Shown: positions 1 through 8,800 of the stretch, one piece after another
How the letters are laid out: every line of letters begins with the position of its first letter
How positions within the stretch are numbered: the first letter of the stretch is position 1
Assembly: GCF_027107535.1 (NCBI RefSeq)
Contig: NZ_CP114283.1
Span: 1,798,001-1,862,000, forward strand
Direction: 5' to 3'
Length of the DNA stretch: 64,000 bases
DNA from: Streptomyces aurantiacus
Lineage (GTDB): Bacteria > Actinomycetota > Actinomycetes > Streptomycetales > Streptomycetaceae
Translations under genes and position numbers: made by a program
Notes under the pieces: generated by a model
Databases searched by the model: none
What the model was told of the DNA's origin: nothing
What the model saw: the letters and a program-made list of their open reading frames with translations, nothing else

Positions 1-1
1 G

Positions 2-622
2 CGCAGGCACCGGATCGTCGGGATCACCCGCCGCCGGCGGCGGGGCCTGACCCGGCAGGCGAAGCGGGCGGTGTTCGCGCTCGACCTGATCGGCCGGGAC
101 TTCACCGCGCCCCGGCCCGGGATGCGGCTCGTCGGCGACATGACTGAACTCAGCACGCTGGAAGGGAAGTTGTATCTGGCGACCTGTATCGATCTCGCGA
201 CGCGGGAGGTGGTCGGCTGGGCGGTGGCCGACCACCACCGCGCCGAGCTGCCGGTCAATGCCCTGCGGATGGCGGCCGGGCGTGGCGGCCTGGAACACGG
301 TTGCATCATGCATACGGATCGCGGCAGCGAGTACACGAGTGACGAATTCCGCACAGAAATACGCAAGTTGCGCATGAGGCAGTCGATGGGGCGCGTCGGT
401 TCTTGTTACGATAATGCCGCCGCGGAGAGCTGGTTCGCCCTCCTGAAAGCGGAGATCGGGACGACCATGTGGGAGACCCGCGAGGCCGCCCGGGCCGACG
501 TTTTCCGCTACGTCGAGGTCGAGTACAACCGCAGTCGGCTCCGTCGGCACCCCGACTACGGGTACGTCACCCCGCTCGAAACGAGATCCTTGCTCAGGCA
601 GAGCCTCGTCCCGGCAGCGTAA
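2..622 (+). CDS. IS3-family transposase (orfB-type DDE integrase), 5' end outside window
   Basis: This is the C-terminal part of an rve-type DDE transposase that cuts and joins IS ends. The reading frame is open from base 2, so the N-terminus lies outside the window. The catalytic triad is visible: Asp at 137-139 (GDMTEL), Asp at 317-319 (HTDRGSEY) and Glu at 425-427 (AAAESWF). The last two are separated by 35 residues, the D,D(35)E spacing of IS3 elements. The C-terminus has the usual YN-R-R-H-x-x-x-GY-x-x-P motif. The right end of the element should lie within a few tens of bases of the stop, because LanC-like sequence resumes by about 652. The surviving part looks intact; whether orfA and the left end exist cannot be seen. 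Confidence 0.92.
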   Translation, partial: RRHRIVGITRRRRRGLTRQAKRAVFALDLIGRDFTAPRPGMRLVGDMTELSTLEGKLYLATCIDLATREVVGWAVADHHRAELPVNALRMAAGRGGLEHGCIMHTDRGSEYTSDEFRTEIRKLRMRQSMGRVGSCYDNAAAESWFALLKAEIGTTMWETREAARADVFRYVEVEYNRSRLRRHPDYGYVTPLETRSLLRQSLVPAA

Positions 623-651
623 ACACCCGCTGTCCAGTTCGCGGGGGGAAC

Positions 652-1056
652 TTCAGAGCCCTCGCGTACCTGGTGCGACGGACCGAACTGATCACGATCG
701 ACGCGCAGCCCATGCCGGGCTGGTGGACCAGCGGCAGCCCTGACCGGCAACCTTCGCCACGATGACCTGGCGGACACGGCAACCTCGGCCTTACCCACGG
801 CATAGCCGGACCCTTCGAGCTGCTGGCCACGGCCACACGGTGCCAGGACAGACGCAAGCCATCACCGGGATCTGCGACTGGCTCGACCACTGGCGCACCG
901 GCACCGGCTCGCGCGCCTGGTGGCCGGGCCTGATCACACCGAGACGAACACCGGCGCGACAAACTCCAGAGCCCAGGACCGACACGCCCGTCCTGGTGCT
1001 ACGGCACCCCGGCATCGCCGACGCCTCCACTGCGCACTTGGCGCGTAGACGCCCCT
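652..1056 (+). pseudogene. LanC-like (lanthionine synthetase C) remnant, frameshifted
   Basis: Three pieces of a LanC-like zinc cyclase follow one another in switching frames. Frame 1 from 652 reads ALAYLVRRTELITID then PGWWTS, has a TGA at 763-765, and resumes with GGHGNLGLTHGIAGPFELL, the LanC GHGxxGxxHGxxG-type motif. Frame 3 from 840 gives VPGQTQAITGICDWLDHW and RAWWPGLI. Frame 1 returns at about 958 and gives RPSWCYGT with the zinc-ligand Cys (codon 997-999), and one more shift gives PGIADA. The order and spacing match the second half of LanC proteins. With one stop and about three frame changes it cannot make an enzyme. The IS3 element ends just upstream, so insertion into the gene, followed by decay, is the simple reading. 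No precursor peptide gene is recognised. Confidence 0.75.
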
Positions 1057-1150
1057 AGGCGGAATCCGCTGGTGGTCGGGTGCGCAACAGCGTCTTCCGG
1101 GGCGGTTATGCAGGTGCCGCTTGGTCCGCGACTCCATCTGCGCAGCCGTC

Positions 1151-1196
1151 CACGAGCACTGCGCATCCACTGCGCACTCGATGCGCAGTGCTCGTG
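1151..1196. repeat. Perfect 16-bp inverted repeat
   Basis: Arms at 1151-1166 (CACGAGCACTGCGCAT) and 1181-1196 are exact reverse complements around a 14-bp spacer that itself contains TGCGCA. TGCGCA-containing words recur through 1020-1530, including inside the neighbouring 33-bp repeats. It could be a protein-binding palindrome, a cruciform or a strong hairpin. No gene is evident on either strand here. Confidence 0.7.
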
Positions 1197-1215
1197 CGTA
1201 TCACTGTGACCTGCT

Positions 1216-1399
1216 GTGGTCGGGCCTTGCGCAGGTGTGGTCGGGTCCGTGGTCGGGCCTTGCGCAGGTGTGGTCGGGTCCGTGGTCGGGCCTTGCGCAG
1301 GTGTGGTCGGGTCCGTGGTCGGGCCTTGCGCAGGTGTGGTCGGGTCCGTGGTCGGGCCTTGCGCAGGCGTGGTCGGGCTCATGGTCGGGCCTTGCGAAG
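1216..1399. repeat. 33-bp tandem repeat array, about 5.6 copies
   Basis: Units starting GTGGTCGGGCCTTGCGCAGG begin at 1216, 1249, 1282, 1315 and 1348, and a partial, more diverged unit begins at 1381. The first four are essentially identical; the last two carry substitutions. Each unit contains two GTGGTCGGG words and one TTGCGCAGG. The array lies between the LanC remnant and the 3' end of the replication-relaxation gene. Because 33 is divisible by three, all frames stay open and give an artificial 11-residue repeat. Iteron-like DNA, a minisatellite, or a regulatory array are all possible. Confidence 0.85.
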
Positions 1400-1435
1400 C
1401 TGCCACGCGCGGACGGTGCGCGCTGCGCAGGGCGC

Positions 1436-2329
1436 CTACAAGAGCGACTGGCTCCAGGTGACTGCGGCGCCGGGGTCTTGGACGGGGTGCCAGACGGGTG
1501 CGGAAGGGCCGTCGCTGCGCAGGTCTGTCAGTGACGCCACGAGGACGGGAACGTAGCGGAGGAAGCCGTCCGCAGCCGGGTCCTGGGCAGCTGCATGCAG
1601 GGCGCGGATGCGTGTGGTGACGCCTACTGGGCCGGTGCCGTCCAGGACGAACAGGACGCGAGGAAAGAGCGGATAGCGCCGCCGCCATTCCTCCTCCACC
1701 AGGTCCTGCGTGAAGGCGGTTCGGCGGCGGGCGACGGGAGTGGGGGTGTAGCGGTGAAGGCGAGCGTAGGCGCCGATTTTCGCGGCCAGGCGTTCCGGGC
1801 CCATGGTGGCCCGGTCAACCTCGATGAAAGCTCGCAGCATTGACCCGCCATCGGCGGGACCTCGCTGGTAGTACATGAGGGCGTCGGGTATGACAGCCTC
1901 GCCGGCTCCGAGGGAGTGGTGGACCTCGGGGATCCAGTCCAGAGGCCGGCACAGATCGCCGCATCGGCGCGCGTCTTCGACGAAGGCAAGCGCGGTATCG
2001 GTCACCGTCAGCGTGTGTCCTGTCCGCAGTCTTGCCGCTGTCGGGTCGGACACCGTCTTCGGTGGTCGCCGACCGCGCAGCTCCGGCCATTCCGAGGCGA
2101 TGTGCGCGCCGTAGGACGTCGGAAACCACACGCGCAGCCGTCCCGCCCGGGGCAGGGTGATGCGGTCGACCAGTCCCTCATTGCGCAGCTTGGCCATCCG
2201 TCGCCGCGTCTGTTCGCTACGTACCCCCGGTGCGATCAGCCGGTGCAACTGCTCGGTGGTGGCCATCCGGTACTGCGTCAGCACCGCCAGTGCCAGGCGG
2301 TCCCCACCGCCTGTATCCACGTCCGTCAT
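1436..2329 (-). CDS. Replication-relaxation family protein
   Basis: This 297-residue protein resembles the replication-relaxation (Replic_Relax) family found on actinobacterial plasmids and integrative elements. The N-terminal third is a winged-helix-like segment (LAVLTQYRMATTEQLHRLI, then a TRRRMAKLRNEGLVDRI recognition-helix region). The middle has the family signature HxLxVTDTALAFV near residue 110, and a PDALMYY segment and an acidic FIEVDRATMGPERLAAKI segment near residues 165-185, resembling a degenerate nuclease-fold core. The ATG start gives the full family-like length. It is separated from the jet operon by about 0.5 kb and is convergent with nothing on its 3' side except the 33-bp repeats. 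It marks the region as plasmid- or ICE-derived. The precise biochemical role is not known from sequence. Confidence 0.75.
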   Translation of the reverse strand: MTDVDTGGGDRLALAVLTQYRMATTEQLHRLIAPGVRSEQTRRRMAKLRNEGLVDRITLPRAGRLRVWFPTSYGAHIASEWPELRGRRPPKTVSDPTAARLRTGHTLTVTDTALAFVEDARRCGDLCRPLDWIPEVHHSLGAGEAVIPDALMYYQRGPADGGSMLRAFIEVDRATMGPERLAAKIGAYARLHRYTPTPVARRRTAFTQDLVEEEWRRRYPLFPRVLFVLDGTGPVGVTTRIRALHAAAQDPAADGFLRYVPVLVASLTDLRSDGPSAPVWHPVQDPGAAVTWSQSLL

Positions 2330-2861
2330 CGTGGGCCTGCCTCTCGTTTGCAGGTGGCGCCGACCTGACCGGTGCCACGCGTACGGTCACAGCAGCAGCC
2401 GACCCCGACCACCCGTGCGACCACCAAGACCCGACCACGGTCACGATGCGACAACACTCCTGCTGACCAGGCTGATATCCCCGCCGACAATCCCCGCGAA
2501 AGCTGTCCGTGCCTTGCGCGCCATGGGCGGCGTACCTGCAGGTCACCACGCCCTCGCTGGCGTGGTCGCCAGCCCGACATCCCCCTCTGCACACCCCCAC
2601 GCTCGCCCCGAAATCAGAAGAAGGGCAGGGGACGGCGGGCGAACGGGCGGGCGCGGGCCGCCGGGGGATCGGGGCGCCGCTGGTGAGGTTGCGCGCCGGC
2701 GGGGGCCAGCGCGCTCGCGCCGCGGATCCGGCGCTGGTCCGCAGCGCCATCACGCGCCACCGGAGCCGGGGCGTCAGGCACGCCCGCTACAGCGGTCGAG
2801 CGATCCGAGCAGCAGAGCCTGCACGCCCGGCCGGATTCTCCGAACCTTCTCCGGAGTCTCA
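2330..2861. other. Intergenic region without a supported gene
   Basis: This is about 530 bp between the divergently transcribed replication-relaxation gene and jetA. Open frames here lack ribosome-binding sites and recognisable protein motifs. An 8-bp perfect stem with a 6-base loop (2545-2552 / 2559-2566, CCACGCC-CTCGCT-GGCGTGG core) is the only clear structure. The jet promoter should lie in the last 100-200 bases but no confident -35/-10 pair is seen. Confidence 0.5.
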
Positions 2862-2864
2862 GTG
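2853..2864 (+). promoter_or_regulatory. Possible ribosome-binding site for an upstream GTG start of jetA
   Basis: GGAG at 2853-2856 stands five bases before an in-frame GTG at 2862. The ATG at 2886, eight codons downstream, has no Shine-Dalgarno sequence. If GTG 2862 is used JetA gains VPVRTLDS at its N-terminus. Family similarity begins later, so sequence alone does not decide; the gene is listed from ATG 2886. Confidence 0.45.
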
Positions 2865-2885
2865 CCGGTCCGTACGCTCGATAGC

Positions 2886-4493
2886 ATGGTGGGGGACGAA
2901 CTGTACGAAGAACCACATGCCGAGCGGTCCGGAAAGGAGAGCGACACCGAGACCTGGCAGCGGCTGAGCGCGTACGCCTACCTCAGCGCGCCCGAGCGGT
3001 TGGAGTACGTCGCGGTGATGCGGGTGTTCTGCGGCACCCTGCTCGCGGACCTGGCCGTACCCGAGGTGCTCGCCAAGCTGGCACAGGCCAGGCAGCCGGC
3101 GGCAGCGCTCGGCGCGGAGACACTGACCGCGCGGCTCGAACAGCTCGTGCGCTGGGGCAATCTGCTGCGCAGCACGCACACGGTCACCGCGACCAGCATC
3201 GCCGAGTACCAACGCTCCCGGTCCCGCTACCAGCTGTCCAAGCTGGGCGAACGCGTACAGCGCGACGCCGACGAGGTGCTGGCGGGAGCGGACGCCGCGC
3301 GTGAGGTCAGCAGTGAGCTGCTCACCCTCGTCGACCGGGGACTCAAAGAGATCGCCGCCCTGGCCGCCACGCCGGGCGGCACGGACCCGCAGCAGGCACT
3401 GGAAAAGATCAGCACCCTCTTCGCACAGTTCGCCGAATTCGCCGAGTCGGTACGGGACTTCTACGCCTACCTCGGCCAGGTGCTCGCCCGCTACGACCTC
3501 GACGGAGCCGAGTACCAGGGGTTCAAGGAACTGCTGCTCGACTACGTGGAGGCGATCACTGAGGACGTGTCCTTCCGCGCCCCGCGCATCGCCGCCCACC
3601 TGCGGGAGATCTGGCCGCACCTGCCCACGCTGCTGAACCGCATCGACACCCATGCGACAGGCCTGGGAGCACTGTCCGACGCCCTGCCCGAGACGCGGGT
3701 GCAGCGCAGCCGGGGACGGGCACTGGCCGACTGGGAGGGGCTGCGCGACTGGTTTGCCGACAGCGACGGCCACGGCAGCCAAGTGGACCAGCTCCGGGAC
3801 GCGACCCTGCGCGCCCTGCAGTCGCTGCTCGCCAACGCCAAGCGGATGCTGCGCTCCGCGTCGGGGGAGATGTCCCGCCGCAAGGACCTGCTCAGGCTCG
3901 CGGCCTGGTTCGACGCCGCGGAGCCCGAGGAGGCCCACGACATCGCGGTCGCCGCCTTCGGGCTGTACGGGGCACGGCATCTGGGCGTGGCACCGGATCC
4001 CGACCAGTCCGTACCGGCGTACGTGAGCTGGTGGACCGGGCCCGTCGTGGACGTGCCGGTGGCGTTGCGCGAGCGAGGCAGCCGGGCCCCGCGCGGGAGG
4101 TCGGCGGCCATGGAGGACCACCGCGAGCAGAAGTGCCGCCTCCTGGAGCAGGCGCGCGAGCAGGCCGCCGCCCGCCGGGATGCGGCCGCCGAACTGCGCA
4201 GCGCATCGGGCCGGTTCGACCAGGTGAGGCTGGGCTCCGCCGCCATGCGGTTACTGCTGGAACTGCTCACCGCAGCCCTCGGCCACGCTCAACTGCACAA
4301 GGAAGCCGGTGACTTCCAGCTCGACGGCGCGCAGGCAGGTGACGCGGATCTGGGCATCAGGCTGACGGTGTGGCGCACCCCGGGCAGACACACCCTGCTG
4401 CGCTCCGTGGACGGCGACCTGACGGCGGACGATCTCACCCTGGCCGTCGAAAGCGCCTCGGCGTCCGCCGCAGCCGAGGAGGCGAGCGCCTGA
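2886..4493 (+). CDS. jetA: Wadjet JetA, kleisin-like subunit (DUF2397 / TIGR02677)
   Basis: This is the first gene of a four-gene Wadjet anti-plasmid operon (535 residues). The N-terminal segment AYLSAPERLEYVAVMRVFCGTLL and the following long helical body fit the DUF2397/TIGR02677 family, the kleisin-like component that bridges the SMC heads in this Wadjet class. The middle (ARYDLDGAEYQGFKELLLDYV, about residues 198-218) and the C-terminal VRLGSAAMRLLLELL region are family-typical. The stop codon overlaps the jetB start (TGATG), implying translational coupling. Codon 456 (4251-4253) is TTA, the leucine codon that in Streptomyces is read only by the bldA tRNA, so full-length JetA may be limited to late growth or differentiation. 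An alternative GTG start at 2862 has a better ribosome-binding site. Family assignment is firm; the kleisin role is from work on Wadjet homologues. Confidence 0.9.
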   Translation: MVGDELYEEPHAERSGKESDTETWQRLSAYAYLSAPERLEYVAVMRVFCGTLLADLAVPEVLAKLAQARQPAAALGAETLTARLEQLVRWGNLLRSTHTVTATSIAEYQRSRSRYQLSKLGERVQRDADEVLAGADAAREVSSELLTLVDRGLKEIAALAATPGGTDPQQALEKISTLFAQFAEFAESVRDFYAYLGQVLARYDLDGAEYQGFKELLLDYVEAITEDVSFRAPRIAAHLREIWPHLPTLLNRIDTHATGLGALSDALPETRVQRSRGRALADWEGLRDWFADSDGHGSQVDQLRDATLRALQSLLANAKRMLRSASGEMSRRKDLLRLAAWFDAAEPEEAHDIAVAAFGLYGARHLGVAPDPDQSVPAYVSWWTGPVVDVPVALRERGSRAPRGRSAAMEDHREQKCRLLEQAREQAAARRDAAAELRSASGRFDQVRLGSAAMRLLLELLTAALGHAQLHKEAGDFQLDGAQAGDADLGIRLTVWRTPGRHTLLRSVDGDLTADDLTLAVESASASAAAEEASA

Positions 4494-5836
4494 TGCCCCT
4501 GCCCTCCGCCCACGATGTGGCACTTGCCGCCGAACGCCGCACCGCCGCCCGCCTGCTGCTGGCCCACCCCCTGATCACCAGCAACGGCCCGCACAGCGAC
4601 ACCTTCCCGCTGATCCGCCGCCACGCCGACTGGCTCGCCCAGCGTTTCCAGCAGGTGTTCGGCTACCGACTCCTCGTCGAGGCGTCCTACGCCCGCCTGT
4701 TCAAGGCCGGCCTCGGCCCTGGCTCCGGCCACCGCCTGGAGCGGCCCTCCACCGGCACGCCGTTCACTCCACGGACGTACGCCTATCTGGCACTCGCCCT
4801 CTCAGTCCTGGTCACCGCCCCCGAGCAGCTCCTGCTCTCCCGGCTCGTAGCCGACCTGCGGGCCGCGGCCGTGGACGCCGGGATCGAAATCAGTGACACC
4901 GGCCGTCAGGCGGAGCGGCGCACCCTCGCCGCCGCGCTGCGCCAACTCGTCGACTGGGGCGTGCTGGCAGAGACCGAGGGCCACGTCTCGTCGGTCGCCG
5001 CGGAACAGGGCGGCGAGGCGCTGCTGACCGTGGACCGCGAGATCGCCCGCGCGGTCGCCGCCGGACCGCTGGCGCAAAGCCGCGACGGAGCAGATCTCGT
5101 CCGCCGGGCCGCCGACCCCGGCTTCGGCGGCCCGCGCACGTACGTGCGCAGACGCCTCGTCGAGACACCCGCCGTCCACCTCGACGACCTCACCGGCGCC
5201 GAGCGGGAATGGCTGCGGACCCGGCAGCGCCGTGAATCCCAGGCGTTTTCCGAACTGCTGGGCCTGGAGGCCGAGATCCGTGCCGAGGGCATCGCCCTCG
5301 TCGACCCGGACGGCGACCTCACTGACCTGCACCTGCCCGGCACCGGCACCGTCGCCCAGGCGGCGCTGCTGCTGATCGGACGGCTGGTCGACCGACTGCG
5401 CCCCGAGGATCCCGGCCACCCCGCGGTCGGCGGGCAACTGGTCATCGGCGTGCCCGTCCCGGACGGGCTGCTGCCCGAACTGCTCGATGAACTCGTCGAC
5501 GAGTACGGCCGACGCAGCAACTGGCAGCGAGGCCTGCTGGACAACCGCGACGGGCTGCTCGCCGCCGTCCTGGATCTTCTGGTCCGCATGCACCTGATGG
5601 CACCCGTCGGCGCGGTGCGCGCCGACGGCCACGGCCTGCCCGAGAAATACGAGGAGGCAGCGCTGGACGGCCGGTCCGTCACGGACGTCTCGGGTGCCCG
5701 GGGGCAGGACGGGGCGGGCGGGTGGGTGCTGCTTGCCGCGGCCGCTCGGTTCGCCACCACGGTGGCCGTCACCTCCCGTACCGAGCAGCCCCCAGCGGAC
5801 GACGTCTCGCAGGAGCTTAAGGAGCCGACCCGGTGA
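4493..5836 (+). CDS. jetB: Wadjet JetB, KITE-like subunit (DUF2398 / TIGR02678)
   Basis: A 447-residue protein starting at the ATG that overlaps the jetA stop. The opening (AAERRTAARLLLAHPLI, then FPLIRRHADWLAQRFQQVFGYRLLV) and the following TPRTYAYLALALSVL segment are characteristic of DUF2398/TIGR02678, the tandem winged-helix KITE partner in Wadjet complexes of this type. The LDNRDGLLAAVLDLLVRM segment near residues 346-363 sits in the C-terminal winged-helix part. The gene ends inside the jetC start (GTGA), so the two are probably co-translated. There are no catalytic motifs, as expected for a structural subunit. The C-terminal 40 residues look less conserved and are rich in Thr, Glu and Pro. 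Confidence 0.88.
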   Translation: MPLPSAHDVALAAERRTAARLLLAHPLITSNGPHSDTFPLIRRHADWLAQRFQQVFGYRLLVEASYARLFKAGLGPGSGHRLERPSTGTPFTPRTYAYLALALSVLVTAPEQLLLSRLVADLRAAAVDAGIEISDTGRQAERRTLAAALRQLVDWGVLAETEGHVSSVAAEQGGEALLTVDREIARAVAAGPLAQSRDGADLVRRAADPGFGGPRTYVRRRLVETPAVHLDDLTGAEREWLRTRQRRESQAFSELLGLEAEIRAEGIALVDPDGDLTDLHLPGTGTVAQAALLLIGRLVDRLRPEDPGHPAVGGQLVIGVPVPDGLLPELLDELVDEYGRRSNWQRGLLDNRDGLLAAVLDLLVRMHLMAPVGAVRADGHGLPEKYEEAALDGRSVTDVSGARGQDGAGGWVLLAAAARFATTVAVTSRTEQPPADDVSQELKEPTR

Positions 5837-8800
5837 ACCGCCCCCCTTTCCCGCACCGCTACCGCCTGCACCGCGCCGGCATCCGCAACGTCTGGCAGTA
5901 CGACGAGCAGGAGTTCGCCTTCGGCGACGGCCGCCTGCTGCTGCGCGGCAAGAACGGCGCCGGCAAGTCCAAGGCCCTGGAGATGCTGCTGCCGTACCTC
6001 CTCGACGGTGACGCCCGCGCTCTGGATGCCACCGGGACCGGCCGGACCACGCTCCTGTGGCTGATGCTGGACGGTTTCGAGCAGACCAACCGGCTGGGCT
6101 ACCTGTGGGTGGAGTTCGTGCGCACGGACGAGGAGGGCAACGACCACCACCTCACGCTCGGTGCGGCCGTCCGCGCCTCCCAGTCGACCAGGACGGCCAA
6201 GCCGTTCTTCTTCGTCACCCCGCTGCGGGTGGGCGAGGACCTGCACCTGGCCGTCGCCGGTCAGCCGTTGCCGATCGAGCAGCTCAAGTCGCTCGTCGGC
6301 CCGGAGTACGTCACCGACCGTGCCGTGGAGCACCGGGCCAGGGTCGCCCGCCACCTGTTCGGCCTCACCGATCCGGCGCGCTACCGCAACCTGCTGCATC
6401 TGCTGCACCGCCTGCGCCGCCCCACCATCGGCGACCGTATCGATTCCGGCGGTCTGGTCTCCGTCCTCGCGGAGACGCTTCCCGCGCTCGACGACGAGGT
6501 CGTGGACAAGGTGGCCCGCAACCTCGACGATCTGGACGCCGTACGGACCGACCTCGGGCGCCTGGAGCGGACCGACGAGGCACTGCGGACCTTCCTCACC
6601 GGGTACCGCGGCTACCTGCACGGGGCCCTGCGCCGCCGGGCTGATGAGGTGAACGGCGAACTGGAACGGCTGACGGAGCATCGGCGCTCGGCCGGCGAAG
6701 CGGTGAAGAAGGTGGCGGCGCTCCGCACGCGTGAGGACGAACTCGCCGCCCGCCTCGACACCCTCACCTCGCAGGCGGAGGAGGCCGAGACCGACCTCGC
6801 CGCCCTGCACGCCAGCACTGCCTACCGAAGCCTGCAGGAACTCGGCGAAAAGCGCGCCACCGTGACCGCCCTGCACAGTGCGGCAGCGACCGCATTCAAG
6901 GCCCTGCGCCAGGCCCACAGCAGCCAGGAAGAGACAGGACACCGGCTCACCGAGGAAGCCGGGAGGCTCGGCGCGGAACTCGTCGAACTCAGCACCACAT
7001 ATGGTGAGTTGCTGCGTGAGGCGGAGCGTGTCGGTCTCGACCCCGCGCACCTGGGCGAGCCCGTGGCGGCCCCCGTCACCCCGGTCGCGGATGCGACAGT
7101 GGCCGAACTGACCGCCCCCGACGGTGATTTCCACCTCGTGCGGCACAACGAGGTGCTGGCCATCGACACGGAGACCTGCGCGGGTGCCCTGCTCGCCCTG
7201 GACTCCCAACTGGACGCCGCTGGACCCGTCATCAGGAACCGCACCCGGGCCGTGACCGAGTTGGCCGCGCTCATCGACACGACGCGCCGGGCCCAGCAAG
7301 AGGCGCACGAGGCCGATGCCGCCCGGGAGCGTCTGGAGGAGCAGGCGGACGAGGCACGTGAGCGGGCCGGACGCCGATGGGAGGAGACGGCACGTGAAGG
7401 GCAGGCCTACACGGACGCCGTACGGACCTGGACCGAGCAGGTGCACAGTCTCACCAGCGTGTCCCTCGACGCCGTGCACGCCCTGATCGCCCACGACCCG
7501 GCGGAGGGCCCGCTGCCCGCCCACGCCCCCGACGAGGTGGCCGACACCGCCCGGTCGGCCGTCGAGCCGTGGCTTGCGGCACTGGGCGAACAGCGCGACG
7601 CACGGGCGGTGGCCATCCGCGAACTGGCCGCCGAACAAGACCGCCTGGCGCGTGAGCGGAAGGACTGGGAAGCCCGCACCGACCCCGAGCCAGCCCCTGC
7701 GCCCCACCGCTCGGCCCCCCGCACGCCCGGCACCGGCGCACCCCTGTACCGGCTCGTGGACTTCGCCGACGGCCTGGAGCCCGAGGCACGGGCGGGCCTG
7801 GAAGCCGCACTCGAGGCCAGCAGTCTGCTCGACGCCTGGGTGTGCTCCGACGGCACCGTCCTGGACCCGGCCACGCGCGACACCCTCCTCACCCCCGGCA
7901 CACCGGCCGCCGAACCCACACTCGCCGAGGCACTGCGCCCGGTCCCGGCACCGGACAGCGCGGTGAGCACCGAGCAGGTCGAGCGTCTGCTCCATACCGT
8001 GGCCCTGGTCACGGACGCGACCAGGGGCACGATGGCGGAATCCGCGATCGGCACCGACGGCTCCTGGAAGCTGGGCGTCGCCCGGGGCCGTCACACCAAG
8101 CAGACCGCCGAGTACGTCGGCGCCGAGGTACGCGCCGAAACCCGCCGCCGGGCCCTGACCGAACTCGACCGGCGACTCGCTCATGTACAGGAGAAGTTGA
8201 CAGAGCAGGAGCAAGGCCTGCGGATCCTGTCGGAGCACCGCGCACACGTGACCGACACCCTGAGCCACCCGCCCACAGCACGCCCACTGACCGACGCGTG
8301 GGCCCGCACCACCGAGGCCGAGCGCGCCGCACACGTACTGGCCGGCAAGGCATCCGCAGCCGCCCGCGAAGCGGAGCAGGCCCGCGCCCGGGCAGTCGCC
8401 GCCAGACGTGAGGCCGAGGCGACCGCGAGCGCGAACGACCTCCCCATCGACCCGGCCGCGCTCGACTCCGCACGCCTCTCCCTGGACCGCCTCGGCACAG
8501 GCACGGAACGACTGCGCCGACGGCTGCACGCGATCACGTCCGCCACCGACGCCCACCGCCAGGGCCGCGAAGCCCACGACCGCGCCCTGACATCCACTCG
8601 GGAAGCACAGTCCGACTACACCGAGCCGCTCACGCGCCTGGAGGCCGCACGCCGCACGGTCCTGGGCCTGGAGCAGGCGCTGGACGCGCCGGAACAAGAA
8701 ATCCTCGCCCGCGAGGACGAGGCGAAACGACGCCTGGAGGCGGTGAGGCGCCAACTCCCCGGCGCAGCACGAGACGTGAACGCCGTACACGACGAACGCG

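Noticed and set aside
1216..1399. CRISPR-like array
   Set aside because: The units are contiguous with no unique spacers and no cas genes.
999..1688. Minus-strand frame with GPTTDPTTPAQ repeats
   Set aside because: The repeats come from the 33-bp array; the frame overlaps the real replication-relaxation gene and has no start signal.
2157..2885. N-terminal extension of JetA
   Set aside because: The upstream open frame is Pro/Arg-rich, overlaps the divergent gene's start and lacks family similarity; the real start is 2862 or 2886.
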